Of a stretch of DNA of 64,000 bases, positions 1 through 8,802 are shown piece by piece. Under the pieces are notes generated by a model that saw only the letters and a program-made list of their open reading frames with translations, was not told the DNA's origin and did not search any database. Source of the DNA: Catenuloplanes atrovinosus (GTDB lineage Bacteria > Actinomycetota > Actinomycetes > Mycobacteriales > Micromonosporaceae); the NCBI RefSeq assembly GCF_031458235.1, contig NZ_JAVDYB010000001.1, positions 8,085,001 through 8,149,000 of the forward strand. The letters are read 5' to 3'. The translations under genes and the position numbers were made by a program. Numbering within the stretch: the stretch's first letter is position 1; each line of letters begins with the position of its first letter.

Positions 1-190
1 GATCGTCCTGGTGACCTACGAGATCGCCTGCTCCGCGGGCAACGCCGCCGACAAGCTCCAGCTGATCAAGGGCTTCCTCGGCTACGCGGCCAGCGCCCAG
101 GGCCAGGCCACGCTGATCGAGCTGGGCTACGCCCCGCTGCCGGAGTCGGTGCGCGCCAAGGTCGAGACCGCCGTCGCGGCGATCGCCTGA
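1..190 (+). CDS. pstS: Phosphate ABC transporter substrate-binding protein, C-terminal end (partial)
   Basis: An open frame enters at base 2 and runs to TGA at 188-190, giving about 62 residues that end in ...GYAPLPESVRAKVETAVAAIA. The GYAPLP motif followed by a short amphipathic helix is typical of the end of PstS, the lipoprotein that captures phosphate outside the membrane and hands it to PstC/PstA. The start lies outside the window. pstC follows after 68 bp in the same direction, the standard pstSCAB order, so the family assignment rests on both the tail motif and the operon. Confidence 0.88.
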   Translation, partial: IVLVTYEIACSAGNAADKLQLIKGFLGYAASAQGQATLIELGYAPLPESVRAKVETAVAAIA

Positions 191-258
191 CCTGAACAGC
201 TAGTACGTAGGTAAGCGGCTAAGCCCCCCGATATCGAACGCTAAGACGGAGCGCGCTG

Positions 259-1359
259 ATGGGTGACAACCCTCCCCGCTCGGTCGACGCCAGCGCCGGC
301 GGTCCAGGTGGCAACACCCGGGCCGCCGGCGTCGCGGCGTCTACCGATGGACTCACTGACAACCTCTCCGGCGGTGGCCGGGGCACCCCATCCGGGGGGC
401 GTGGCCAGGGTGGTGGCGGCGCCCTGCCGCGCGCCAAGGCCTTCGGCACCGAGCCGGCCTTCCGCGGCCTGACGCTGGCGGCCGGCACGATGGTGCTGAT
501 AATCATCGTGGCGATCGCGATCTTCCTCATCACCGAGGCGATCCCCGCGTTGCAGGCCAACGAGGCGAACTTCCTGACCTACCGCGACTGGGGCGCCACG
601 GCGTCGCCGCCCCGGTTCGGCATCGCCGCGATCGTCTACGGCACCGTGCTCTCCGCCGTGATCGCGCTGCTGGTGGCCGTGCCGATCGCACTCGGCATCG
701 CGCTCTTCCTCTCGCACTACGCGCCGCGCCGGATCGCCACCACGCTCGGCTTCATCATCGACCTGCTCGCGGCCGTGCCCTCGGTGGTCTTCGGTCTGTG
801 GGGCCGCGCGGTGTTCATCGAGCCGGTCCGGGACTTCTCGGTCTGGCTCAACAAGTACTTCGGCTGGATCCCGCTCTTCGGCGGCGAGGGCCCGTACGGC
901 AACTCGATCCTGCTCGGCTCGCTCGTGCTGGCCATCATGATCCTGCCGATCGTCACCTCGCTCTCCCGCGAGGTATTCATGCAGACGCCGAAGCAGAACG
1001 AGGAGGCCGCGCTCGCGCTCGGCGCCACCAAGTGGGAGATGATCCGCACCGCGGTCCTCCCGTACGGCCGCCCCGGCGTGATCGCCGCCGTCATGCTCGG
1101 CCTGGGCCGCGCGCTCGGTGAGACCATCGCGCTCGCCATGACGCTGGGCTCGCTCTACGTCATCACGCCGGACATCATCACGAACGGTGGGGTCACGATC
1201 GCCTCGAACATCGCCAACCGCTTCGGCGAGGCGACCGAGATCGGCCGTGGCGCGCTCATCGCCTCGGGTCTGGTCCTCTTCGCCATCACCCTGGTGGTCA
1301 ACATGATCGCTCGCATCATCATCTACCGCCGCCGCGAGTTCACGGATGTGGCCGCATGA
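259..1359 (+). CDS. pstC: Phosphate ABC transporter permease PstC
   Basis: A 366-residue inner-membrane permease. The first ~70 residues are Gly/Ala-rich and probably cytoplasmic. They are followed by six predicted membrane segments and a binding-protein-dependent transport domain, with the EAALALGATKWEMI coupling motif near residues 250-263. PstC pairs with PstA to form the phosphate channel. The ATG start at 259 has a weak purine-rich upstream sequence; an internal start cannot be excluded because the Gly-rich leader is long for the family. The stop overlaps the pstA start by 4 bp (ATGA), which implies translational coupling. Confidence 0.95.
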   Translation: MGDNPPRSVDASAGGPGGNTRAAGVAASTDGLTDNLSGGGRGTPSGGRGQGGGGALPRAKAFGTEPAFRGLTLAAGTMVLIIIVAIAIFLITEAIPALQANEANFLTYRDWGATASPPRFGIAAIVYGTVLSAVIALLVAVPIALGIALFLSHYAPRRIATTLGFIIDLLAAVPSVVFGLWGRAVFIEPVRDFSVWLNKYFGWIPLFGGEGPYGNSILLGSLVLAIMILPIVTSLSREVFMQTPKQNEEAALALGATKWEMIRTAVLPYGRPGVIAAVMLGLGRALGETIALAMTLGSLYVITPDIITNGGVTIASNIANRFGEATEIGRGALIASGLVLFAITLVVNMIARIIIYRRREFTDVAA

Positions 1360-2432
1360 CCATCCTCGCCCCTCAGCAAGAGGTCGCCGCCGGTAGCCTA
1401 CACACCAAGCGGCTGCCCGCGTGGGCCGCGATCGTCACCGCGATCGTCGCGCTGGCCGTCTCGGCCGCGCTCGTGCTCGGCACCGGCATCGGCAACTGGG
1501 TGCTGGTCATCGTGCTCGGCGCCGTGTTCTACCTGATCGGCTTCTTCATCGCGACGAACGCGGTGGAGGGTTCCCGGTCCGCGCGCAACCGCACCTGGAG
1601 CGCGCTGATCCATGCCGCCTGTGTGCTGGCGATCCTGCCGCTGGCGTCGGTGACCTGGACCCTGATCTCCAACGGCGTCCGGCGGCTCGACGCGGACTTC
1701 TTCCTCACGTCGATGAACAACATCGGCGCGCGTGACCCGGACGGTGGTGCGTACCACGCCATCATCGGCACGCTGGAGCAGGTCGGCATCGCCGCGCTGA
1801 TCACCATCCCGCTCGGCGTGCTGGGCGCGATCTACCTGGTCGAGTACGGCCGCGGCAAGCTGGCGCTGGCGATCCGCTTCTTCGTCGACGTCATGACCGG
1901 CATCCCCTCGATCGTGGCCGGTCTGTTCGTGCTCGCGTTCTGGGTGCTGATCGTGTCGCGGTGGTTCAACAACGGGACCCCGCAGTACTCGGGCTTCGCG
2001 GCCGCGCTCGCGTTGAGCGTGCTGATGCTGCCGACGATCGTCCGCTCGACGGAGGAGATGCTCCGGCTGGTGCCGGCGCCGCTCCGCGAGGGCGCGTACG
2101 CGCTGGGCGTGCCGAAGTGGAAGACGATCCTGCGGATCGTCATCCCGACCGCGCTGCCCGGCATCGTCACCGGCATCATGCTGGCGATCGCCCGCGCCGC
2201 CGGTGAGACCGCGCCGGTGCTGCTGGTCGCCGGCGGTGGCGCCGCGATCAACTTCAACCCGTTCGAGAACAACCAGTCGTCGCTCTCGCTGTTCGTGTTC
2301 AACCAGGCCACGGAATCGACGCGGTACTCGCCGGACCGGGCGTGGACGGCGGCGCTCACCCTGGTGGCGCTGGTCCTCGTCCTGACCATCGCCGCGAAGC
2401 TGCTCGCCCGCCGCAACCGGCTGACTCGCTGA
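1356..2432 (+). CDS. pstA: Phosphate ABC transporter permease PstA
   Basis: A 358-residue membrane permease, partner of PstC. Two N-terminal membrane helices precede a large periplasmic-facing loop and the conserved permease core. The coupling motif [16 protein letters not shown] (about residues 243-258) contacts the ATPase. The start overlaps pstC by 4 bp and pstB follows 23 bp later, so all four pst genes appear to be one operon. Nothing is truncated; the length is typical of actinobacterial PstA, which carries an N-terminal extension. Confidence 0.95.
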   Translation: MTILAPQQEVAAGSLHTKRLPAWAAIVTAIVALAVSAALVLGTGIGNWVLVIVLGAVFYLIGFFIATNAVEGSRSARNRTWSALIHAACVLAILPLASVTWTLISNGVRRLDADFFLTSMNNIGARDPDGGAYHAIIGTLEQVGIAALITIPLGVLGAIYLVEYGRGKLALAIRFFVDVMTGIPSIVAGLFVLAFWVLIVSRWFNNGTPQYSGFAAALALSVLMLPTIVRSTEEMLRLVPAPLREGAYALGVPKWKTILRIVIPTALPGIVTGIMLAIARAAGETAPVLLVAGGGAAINFNPFENNQSSLSLFVFNQATESTRYSPDRAWTAALTLVALVLVLTIAAKLLARRNRLTR

Positions 2433-2455
2433 AGCACCCCCGAGGAGTAACCACC

Positions 2456-3232
2456 ATGGCAAAGCGCGTCGAGGCGACGAACGTCAACGCGTACTACGGC
2501 TCGTTCAAGGCCATCGAAGACGTCAACATGGTCGTCGAGCCGAAGACCGTCACCGCCCTCATCGGCCCGTCCGGCTGTGGCAAGTCCACGTTCCTCCGGT
2601 CGATCAACCGGATGCACGAGGTGCTGCCGAACGCCCGCGTCGAGGGCACGCTGACGCTCGACCAGGAGAACATCTACGACAAGCACGTGGACGTCACCGC
2701 CGTCCGCCGGCTGATCGGCATGGTGTTCCAGCGGCCGAACCCGTTCCCCACCATGTCGATCTTCGACAACGTGGTGGCCGGCCTGAAGCTGAACGGCGTC
2801 ACCAAGAAGTCGGTGCTGCAGGAGGCGGCGGAGAAGTCGCTGCGTTCCGCGAACCTGTGGGACGAGGTCAAGGACCGGCTGGAGAAGCCGGGCGCCGGCC
2901 TCTCCGGCGGCCAGCAGCAGCGGCTCTGCATCGCCCGCACCATCGCGGTCGAGCCGCAGGTCGTGCTGATGGACGAGCCGTGTTCCGCGCTCGACCCGAT
3001 CTCGACGCTGGCGATCGAGGACCTGATCTTCAAGCTGAAGGACCGGTTCACGATCATCATCGTCACGCACAACATGCAGCAGGCGGCTCGGGTCTCCGAC
3101 CGCACCGCGTTCTTCTCGATCGACAAGACCGGTGACCCGGGCCGGCTGATCGAGTACGACGACACCCAGAAGATCTTCTCGAACCCGAGCGTCAAGCGGA
3201 CCGAGGACTACATCACCGGCCGCTTCGGCTGA
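2456..3232 (+). CDS. pstB: Phosphate ABC transporter ATP-binding protein PstB
   Basis: A 258-residue ABC ATPase that powers phosphate import. Visible motifs are Walker [10 protein letters not shown], signature LSGGQQQR, Walker B VVLMDEP with the D-loop SALD, and the switch histidine in VTHNMQQ. The frame stays open upstream to 2342, but the ATG at 2456 is preceded by GAGGAG about 8 bp away and gives the family-standard N-terminus [15 protein letters not shown]. It is the last gene of the pst operon, with a terminator directly after its stop. Confidence 0.96.
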   Translation: MAKRVEATNVNAYYGSFKAIEDVNMVVEPKTVTALIGPSGCGKSTFLRSINRMHEVLPNARVEGTLTLDQENIYDKHVDVTAVRRLIGMVFQRPNPFPTMSIFDNVVAGLKLNGVTKKSVLQEAAEKSLRSANLWDEVKDRLEKPGAGLSGGQQQRLCIARTIAVEPQVVLMDEPCSALDPISTLAIEDLIFKLKDRFTIIIVTHNMQQAARVSDRTAFFSIDKTGDPGRLIEYDDTQKIFSNPSVKRTEDYITGRFG

Positions 3233-3240
3233 GCGTCACC

Positions 3241-3280
3241 CACCGGGCGCCGGGGGTACGCGTACCCCCGGCGCCCGGTG
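3241..3280. terminator. Terminator between pstB and the beta-glucosidase gene
   Basis: A perfect 20-bp inverted repeat with almost no loop (arms start CACCGGGCGCC and end GGCGCCCGGTG), followed by TTTC. It lies between two convergent genes and can stop transcription from both sides. Confidence 0.85.
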
Positions 3281-3283
3281 TTT

Positions 3284-4663
3284 CTACAGGCCGTTGTTGC
3301 GGATGACCTCGGAGTAGAAGCGCGCGCTGTCCTTCGGGATGCGCCGCTGGGTGTGGTAGTCCACGTAGACCACACCGAACCGCTTCCGGTAGCCCTCGGC
3401 CCACTCGTAGTTGTCCATCAGCGACCACACGAAGTAGCCGCGAAGGTCCACGCCGCGCGCGATCGCGTCGTGGCAGGCGCGCAGGTGCCCGTCCAGGTAG
3501 GCGACCCGCTCCGCGTCCGGCACCCGCTCGCCGGTCTCGTCCGGCCCGGTCGGGTACGCCGCGCCGTTCTCCGTGATCATCATCGGCGTGCCCGGGTAGT
3601 CCCGGTGGATCCGCTCCAGCAGCCGGGTCAGCGCGGCCGGCTCGATCGCCCAGCCCATGTCGGTGACCGGGCCCGCCGCCGGCAGGAACTCGATGCCCTC
3701 GGTGCCCGGCGCGGTCGGGTTGCCCTCGATGCCGGGCTTCGAGCGCACGTAGGACGGCGAGTAGTAGTTGATGCCGAGCACGTCGATCGGCTGCCCGATC
3801 AGCGTCTCGTCGCCGGTGCGCAGCCAGCTCAGGTCGGAGAACCGGCGGATGTGCGCGAGCACGTCGTCCGGGTACGACCCGCGCAGGATCGGGTCGAAGA
3901 AGATCCGGTTCTGCAGGCCGTCGACCAGGTGCGCGGCGGCCACGTCCGCCTCGCTGTCCGGGTCGGCGGGGGAGACCGCGGCCGGGTTGAGCGTGATGCC
4001 GAGCTTCCGCACGCCCGCGTCGCGCAGCGCCCTGGTCGCCAGGCCGTGGCCGAGCAGCAGGTGGTGGACGGCCTTGAACGCGGACTCCGGGTCCTGGATG
4101 CCGGGGGCGTGCACGCCCGAGGCGTACCCGAGGTAGGCGGAGCACCACGGCTCGTTCAGCGTGGTCCAGGTCTCCACCCGGTCGCCGAGCCGCTTGTGCA
4201 CCGCCATCGCGTACTCCGCGAACGCCTCGGAGGTCTCCCGCGAGGTCCAGCCGCCCCGGTCCTCCAGCGTCTGCGGCAGGTCCCAGTGGTAGAGCGTGAC
4301 GACCGGGGTGATCCCCTTGCCGCGCAGCTCGTCCACGAGCCGGTCGTAGAAGTCGAGCCCGGCCGGGTTGACCGGGCCGGTGCCGTCCGGCTGGATCCGG
4401 GGCCAGGCGATGGAGAAGCGGTACGCCTGGAGCCCGAGCTCCGCCATCATGGCGACGTCGTCGCGCCACCGGTGGTAGTGGTCGCAGGCGACGTCACCGG
4501 TGTGTCCGGCGTAGACCTTGCCGGGCGTACGGCTGAACGTGTCCCAGATCGAGGGCCCGCGCCCGTCCTCGCGGGCGGCGCCCTCGATCTGGTAGGAGGC
4601 CGTGGCGGACCCCCAGAGGAAGCCCTCCGGGAACGTCACGCTCTGTGTTGAGGGGTTAGTCAC
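3284..4663 (-). CDS. GH1 family beta-glucosidase
   Basis: A 459-residue glycoside hydrolase family 1 enzyme that releases glucose from the non-reducing end of beta-glucosides. The acid/base glutamate is in TLNEP (E171) and the nucleophile in ITENG (E365). The N-terminal signature FLWGSATASYQIEGA is intact. No signal peptide is present, so it should act on imported di- or oligosaccharides. The start is GTG at 4663 without a strong Shine-Dalgarno sequence. It stands alone; no sugar transporter or regulator is adjacent. Confidence 0.95.
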   Translation of the reverse strand: MTNPSTQSVTFPEGFLWGSATASYQIEGAAREDGRGPSIWDTFSRTPGKVYAGHTGDVACDHYHRWRDDVAMMAELGLQAYRFSIAWPRIQPDGTGPVNPAGLDFYDRLVDELRGKGITPVVTLYHWDLPQTLEDRGGWTSRETSEAFAEYAMAVHKRLGDRVETWTTLNEPWCSAYLGYASGVHAPGIQDPESAFKAVHHLLLGHGLATRALRDAGVRKLGITLNPAAVSPADPDSEADVAAAHLVDGLQNRIFFDPILRGSYPDDVLAHIRRFSDLSWLRTGDETLIGQPIDVLGINYYSPSYVRSKPGIEGNPTAPGTEGIEFLPAAGPVTDMGWAIEPAALTRLLERIHRDYPGTPMMITENGAAYPTGPDETGERVPDAERVAYLDGHLRACHDAIARGVDLRGYFVWSLMDNYEWAEGYRKRFGVVYVDYHTQRRIPKDSARFYSEVIRNNGL

Positions 4664-4702
4664 GTCGCCATTATCACTCTCGGATCATGACGACGGGTGC
4701 GG

Positions 4703-5464
4703 TCAGCCGATGCGCAGGCCGTCCAGCAGAGAACGCTCTCCGGAAATCTCCAGCGTGTCGAACCCGATCCGCCCGTGCAGCGCCAGGAGCAGATCGCTGG
4801 CGGAGCCGGTGGCGAGCACGCGCGCGCGGTGGTCGTCGGAGTCGAGGATCGTGTCCGTGTCCAGCAGCGCCAGGCCCTCGCCGCGCAGCCGGACGAACCA
4901 TTCGTGCTGGAGGTCGGAGGCGACCAGGTGGATCATGCCGAACCGGTCGCGCGGCCCGACCCCGCGGCCCGACGGCAGCAGCGTGTCGAGCAGCTCGGCC
5001 AGCCCGTCCGCCGCCAGCTTCGCCTCGATCGGCTCGGCCATCCCGGCCGTCATCTGCGCGTCCCACCGGTGCAGCGTGGTCAGGTGCGCGGCCCGGCGCA
5101 GCCAGAACGCGGCCTTCTTCGGCGCGGGCATCGGGTTCCACGCGGGGAGGTCCTCCTCCACGCCCTCCAGCGTGGCCAGGGCCGCCGCGTACCGCTCGTC
5201 CCACCACGCCTTGGGGTCGGCGCCGCCCGGAACCTCGGTCGCCGGCTGGGTGACCTCGGGCGCGGTGGTGACACCGCGCGTGACGTGCGTGCCGAGCCAG
5301 TCGTAGAACGCGCCGAGCCGACCGATCAGCTCCCGCACCGTCCACTCGGGACGGGTGGGGACCGGCGCGTCCAGCGGCTGCTCCTCGAGGGCCGCGCGGA
5401 ACGCGGGACCCTCGGCGCGCAGTGCGCCGATCCAGAAGTCTTTCGTGGCATGCAGCTTCGTCAT
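4703..5464 (-). CDS. MDMPI-fold protein (maleylpyruvate isomerase family, DinB-like)
   Basis: 253 residues resembling mycothiol-dependent maleylpyruvate isomerase-family proteins: an N-terminal four-helix bundle containing RPEWTVRELIGRLGAFYDW and HRWDAQ, and a C-terminal sterol-carrier-like domain. The ATG at 5464 has a strong GGAGGAA upstream and is preferred to the longer frame. In the family a metal is bound by a His in the first motif (usually HL) and by Glu and His in E-x3-HRWDA. Here the first His is Arg and the Glu is Leu, so metal binding may be lost. The substrate is unknown. The gene is divergent from murB. Confidence 0.75.
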   Translation of the reverse strand: MTKLHATKDFWIGALRAEGPAFRAALEEQPLDAPVPTRPEWTVRELIGRLGAFYDWLGTHVTRGVTTAPEVTQPATEVPGGADPKAWWDERYAAALATLEGVEEDLPAWNPMPAPKKAAFWLRRAAHLTTLHRWDAQMTAGMAEPIEAKLAADGLAELLDTLLPSGRGVGPRDRFGMIHLVASDLQHEWFVRLRGEGLALLDTDTILDSDDHRARVLATGSASDLLLALHGRIGFDTLEISGERSLLDGLRIG

Positions 5465-5521
5465 GACCGTTCCTCCCACGCGGCCGCCCAGTCCGCTCGC
5501 CCCCAGCCTAGGGTTAAGGGC

Positions 5522-6613
5522 GTGCACGACGTTAGCGCTGAAACGCCCACCGTCGCAGGGTCGACAGTCCCCAGTTCGCTCGCTCCGCACACCACGTTGC
5601 GGTTGGGCGGCTCCGCCAGACGGCTGGATTCAGCCGGAAATGCGGATGAACTGGTCGAATTGACGAAGGCTGCGGGCCGTACGGGAGATCCTCTGCTGTT
5701 GCTGGCCGGCGGCAGCAACGTGGTCATCGGGGACGAGGGATTCGCCGGGACCGCGATCCTGATCCGCAGCCGCGGCGTGGAGGTGATCAGTCGCCGCCCC
5801 GACCAGCTGATCGTCCGGGTCCAGGCCGGGCACCCGTGGGACGAGTTCGTGGCCGAGACGGTCGAGGCCGGGTGGTCCGGCGTCGAGTGCCTCTCCGGCA
5901 TCCCGGGCTCCACCGGTGCCACGCCGATCCAGAACGTCGGCGCGTACGGCCAGGACGTGTCCGAGACGATCCGGTCCGTCACGGTCTACGACCGTGCGGA
6001 CGGCGTCGTCCGGGACATGCCCGCGGCCGATTGCGGCTTCGGCTACCGCGCCAGCGTCTTCAAGCACAACGACCGGTACGTGGTGCTCACCGTCGACTTC
6101 CGGCTGCTCCCCGACGCGCTGTCCGGGCCGGTGCGGTACGCGGAACTGGCCCGCTCGCTCGGCGTGGAGCAGAACGCGCGGGTGCCGCTGGCCGCCGCGC
6201 GCGAGTCCGTGCTCGCGCTGCGCGCCGGCAAGGGCATGGTGCTGGACGCCGACGACCGGGACACCTGGTCGGTCGGGTCGTTCTTCACCAACCCGGTGCT
6301 GGACGCCGCGGCCTGGGAGCATCTGCGCACCGCCACGGAGGGCATCGGCGAGCCGCCCGGGTGGCCGGGCGAGGGCGGCAGGGTGAAGGTCAGCGCGGCC
6401 TGGCTGATCGACCGCGCCGGGTTCGGCAAGGGATACCCGGGCGGTGACGTGCCGGTCAGCATCTCCACCAAGCACACGCTGGCGCTGACCAACCGCGGCA
6501 GCGGCACCACCGCGCAGTTGCTCGGCCTGGCGCGCGAGATCCGGGACGGGGTGCGCGAGCGCTTCGGCGTGGTCCTGCACCCGGAGCCGGTGCTGGTCGG
6601 CTGCGAGATCTGA
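5522..6613 (+). CDS. murB: UDP-N-acetylmuramate dehydrogenase
   Basis: A 363-residue FAD enzyme that reduces UDP-GlcNAc-enolpyruvate to UDP-MurNAc in peptidoglycan synthesis. The FAD-binding segment LLLAGGSNVVIGDEG and the motif GIPGSTGATPIQNVGAYGQ are clear. The catalytic serine lies in SVGSFFTNP, and a C-terminal glutamate in HPEPVLVG. The chosen start is GTG at 5522 (HDVSAETPTVAGS...) because the frame upstream overlaps the divergent neighbour. A terminator hairpin follows. Confidence 0.93.
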   Translation: MHDVSAETPTVAGSTVPSSLAPHTTLRLGGSARRLDSAGNADELVELTKAAGRTGDPLLLLAGGSNVVIGDEGFAGTAILIRSRGVEVISRRPDQLIVRVQAGHPWDEFVAETVEAGWSGVECLSGIPGSTGATPIQNVGAYGQDVSETIRSVTVYDRADGVVRDMPAADCGFGYRASVFKHNDRYVVLTVDFRLLPDALSGPVRYAELARSLGVEQNARVPLAAARESVLALRAGKGMVLDADDRDTWSVGSFFTNPVLDAAAWEHLRTATEGIGEPPGWPGEGGRVKVSAAWLIDRAGFGKGYPGGDVPVSISTKHTLALTNRGSGTTAQLLGLAREIRDGVRERFGVVLHPEPVLVGCEI

Positions 6614-6624
6614 CCCCGGAAACA

Positions 6625-6664
6625 GATCAAGGGACCGGCGTCCGAGGACGCCGATCCCTTGATC
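6625..6664. terminator. Bidirectional terminator after murB
   Basis: An inverted repeat with arms GATCAAGGGA/TCCCTTGATC enclosing GGCGTCC/GGACGCC and a short GAGG-type loop. It lies between the convergent murB and CAP-domain genes. Confidence 0.8.
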
Positions 6665-6688
6665 AACGGGGGGTGAGGGGAAGTCTGG

Positions 6689-7165
6689 TCAGCCGCCGAA
6701 CTCCTGGGTCCAGTAGATGGTGCCCTTGGCGTCGCGGGCGACGCCGACGCCGATCTTGATGGCCTTGCAGTTGAGGATGTTCTTGCGGTGGCCGGGGCTG
6801 TTCATCCAGGCGGTCATGACGCCGGTGGTGTCGGCGTAGCCCCAGGCGATGTTCTCGCCGACGGCGGGGGCGTAGCCGGCGGACTTGACGCGCTGGGTGA
6901 AGGTGGAGCCGTTGCGGCCGGTGTGGGAGAAGTAGCCGTGCTTGGCCTGGTCGCTGGAGTGGCCGCGGGCGGCCTTGGTCAGGGCGGGGGAGATGGTCAG
7001 CTTCTTGCAGCCGTGCTTGGCGCGCTCGGTGTTGGTGGCGGCGACGACCTGGGTCTCCAGCGTGGTGGCCGGGGTGACGGCGGCGGTCGCGGCGGTGGCG
7101 GTGCCACTGATCGTGACGGCGGCGGTGACGGCGGTCAGAACGGCGGAGCGGACCAGGTTGCGCAA
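6689..7165 (-). CDS. Secreted CAP-domain (SCP-like) protein
   Basis: A 158-residue secreted protein. It has an N-terminal signal peptide (RNLVRSAVLTAVTAAVTIS...ATAA) followed by one CAP/SCP domain of about 120 residues. CAP hallmarks are HSSDQAKHGYFSHTG, GENIAWG and MNSPGHRKNIL, which form the cavity with paired His and Glu. TTG at 7165 is taken as start because GAGAGG lies 9 bp upstream and the signal peptide begins there. Bacterial CAP proteins are secreted, but their biochemical role is mostly unknown. Confidence 0.88.
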   Translation of the reverse strand: MRNLVRSAVLTAVTAAVTISGTATAATAAVTPATTLETQVVAATNTERAKHGCKKLTISPALTKAARGHSSDQAKHGYFSHTGRNGSTFTQRVKSAGYAPAVGENIAWGYADTTGVMTAWMNSPGHRKNILNCKAIKIGVGVARDAKGTIYWTQEFGG

Positions 7166-7404
7166 GAATTCAGCCTCTCGATCGGCGTTGCGTTGCTTAC
7201 GCCCATCAAGTTCGGCGGGGTGTTCGCGGGTCTGACGAATCGACCAGGTGCTATGCGGTGAGCGCTCGGGTCCCGGACGGGTGTCGCGGACCGCCACCGT
7301 CCGGCAACCCGACCGCTCAGGAAACGCTCCCGCGCGCCGATACGGCGGGTATGAGGCGGCTCGGGCCGGTGGCTGCGAGCCGTACGACAGGAGGTTTTGC
7401 CCTT

Positions 7405-7878
7405 ATGGACGCCCCGACCGGTGCCATCGACCGCAGCGCGTGGGAGGAGGAGCTGGAACGGCGGGTCACCGCCGCGTACCGAGGCCGGTACCCGCTGGTG
7501 ATCGTGCTACTCGACCTGGACCACTTCGCCGCCTACCGCGCCGACCACGGACGCGAGGCCGGCGACCAGCTCCTGCTCGACGCCGGGGAGGCCTGGCGGG
7601 CACACGTGCGCCCGGACGACCTGCTCGTCCGGTACGGGGACGGCCGGTTCGGTGTGATCCTCAGCCGGGTGCAGCTGCGGGCGGCGGAACGGATCATCGC
7701 GCGGCTGCACCAGGCCACGCCGGCCGGTCGGACGTTCTCCGCGGGCGTGGCGCTGTGGAACGGCTCCGAGGACGCCGCCGCGCTCGTCGCGCGCGCCGGC
7801 GAGGCGCTGGAGGCCGCGAAGGAGGCCGGTCACAACCAGTTCGTGGTGCACGGCTCGGCGCCGTCGACGGTGCCCTAG
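7405..7878 (+). CDS. Degenerate GGDEF-domain protein
   Basis: 157 residues forming a single GGDEF-like domain. LLDLDHFAAYRADHGREAGDQLL matches the conserved first half (metal-binding Asp, DHF, nucleotide-binding region). The signature RYGGDEF is replaced by RYGDGRF, so diguanylate cyclase activity is unlikely; it may bind nucleotide or act as a scaffold. The start ATG at 7405 follows AGGAGG, and the upstream in-frame extension has no support. No sensor domain or transmembrane segment is present, which suggests a partner-regulated or stand-alone role. Confidence 0.75.
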   Translation: MDAPTGAIDRSAWEEELERRVTAAYRGRYPLVIVLLDLDHFAAYRADHGREAGDQLLLDAGEAWRAHVRPDDLLVRYGDGRFGVILSRVQLRAAERIIARLHQATPAGRTFSAGVALWNGSEDAAALVARAGEALEAAKEAGHNQFVVHGSAPSTVP

Positions 7879-7879
7879 G

Positions 7880-7928
7880 CCGGGTTCGGCGATCTTCGCC
7901 GGCCCGCGGCGAGGCCCACCGAACCCGC
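7880..7928. terminator. Hairpin between GGDEF-like gene and histidine kinase gene
   Basis: The imperfect inverted repeat GGGTTCGG ... CCGAACCC encloses a second GC stem (CGCCGGCCC/GCGGCG region). It sits between convergent stop codons, so it probably serves both genes. Confidence 0.55.
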
Positions 7929-7929
7929 C

Positions 7930-8697
7930 CTAGACGGGCAGCCGCACCGTGATGACGGCACCGGTCCGCGGGTCGTAGCCGATCGAGACCGCGCCGCCGT
8001 GCCGGTGCGCGATCGCGCGGGCCAGCAGCATCCAGAGCGCCAGGCTGCGGGTGCGGTCGCCGTCCGGCACCGGCAGCGAGGTGGCCAGGAAGTACTCGTC
8101 GGTCAGCGTCTCGGCCCGCGCGCTGCGCACCGTGACGGTCCAGTGGTCGCCGAAGCACTCGCCCCTGATCTCGCCGCTGCCGTCCAGCGCGCGCTCGGTC
8201 ACGGCGCCGACGACCGCGTAGAACAGCTGGTGCAGCAGGCCCGCGTCGCCCGGCACCGGCGGCCCGGGCTCCACCGCGCCGCGTACCGCCGCGGTCGGCA
8301 CCACGCTCTCCACCTCGCGCCCGGCACCGGCGACCAGCGGGGCCAGGTCGACCGGCGCGACGGCGACCGGCAGGTCGCCGGACTCCAGGCGGGAGAGCAG
8401 CATCAGGTCCTCGATCAGCACCAGCATGCGCTCGGTGTTGCGCTGCACCACGGAGAGGGCGGTCGGCCGCTCGCCCTCCGGCAGGTCGACGCCGGCGAGC
8501 ATCTCCGTGAACGCCGCGATCGAGGTCAGCGGCGTGCGCAACTCGTGCGAGACGACGGCGAGGAACTGGGCCTTGAATGCGTCCCGTGGCTCGGGCTCCG
8601 GCGCGGTTTTCAAGAGCGGTCCTGTTTCCGATGCGGGCGCAAGCAGTGACTTCCCACGATAAACTCTGACTGTTCGGTTTTTTGCTCCTAATATCAC
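7930..8697 (-). CDS. Histidine kinase-like protein with degenerate ATPase domain
   Basis: Up to 255 residues. The H-box VVSHELRTPLTSI (H51) and a HisKA dimerisation helix pair are clear. The C-terminal half keeps the general HATPase layout, ending in RHGGAVSIGY...TGAVITVRLP. The usual N-box asparagine region is replaced by LLHQLFYAVVGAVTERA, and no DxGxG motif is visible. No transmembrane or sensor domain is present. The GTG start at 8697 is uncertain; it has no clear Shine-Dalgarno and could be leaderless. It is divergent from the OmpR-type regulator, the expected partner. Either ATP binding is non-canonical or this is a phosphotransfer/scaffold protein. Confidence 0.72.
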   Translation of the reverse strand: MILGAKNRTVRVYRGKSLLAPASETGPLLKTAPEPEPRDAFKAQFLAVVSHELRTPLTSIAAFTEMLAGVDLPEGERPTALSVVQRNTERMLVLIEDLMLLSRLESGDLPVAVAPVDLAPLVAGAGREVESVVPTAAVRGAVEPGPPVPGDAGLLHQLFYAVVGAVTERALDGSGEIRGECFGDHWTVTVRSARAETLTDEYFLATSLPVPDGDRTRSLALWMLLARAIAHRHGGAVSIGYDPRTGAVITVRLPV

Positions 8698-8802
8698 CTT
8701 ATAGGCATCGTAACCGGTTCATGCCATATGGGCGGCGCTGGACGGTGCTTTAGGGGGTGGGCTAATGCAGGGACCCATGTGTGCCCGGGCGGGGGCGATC
8801 CG

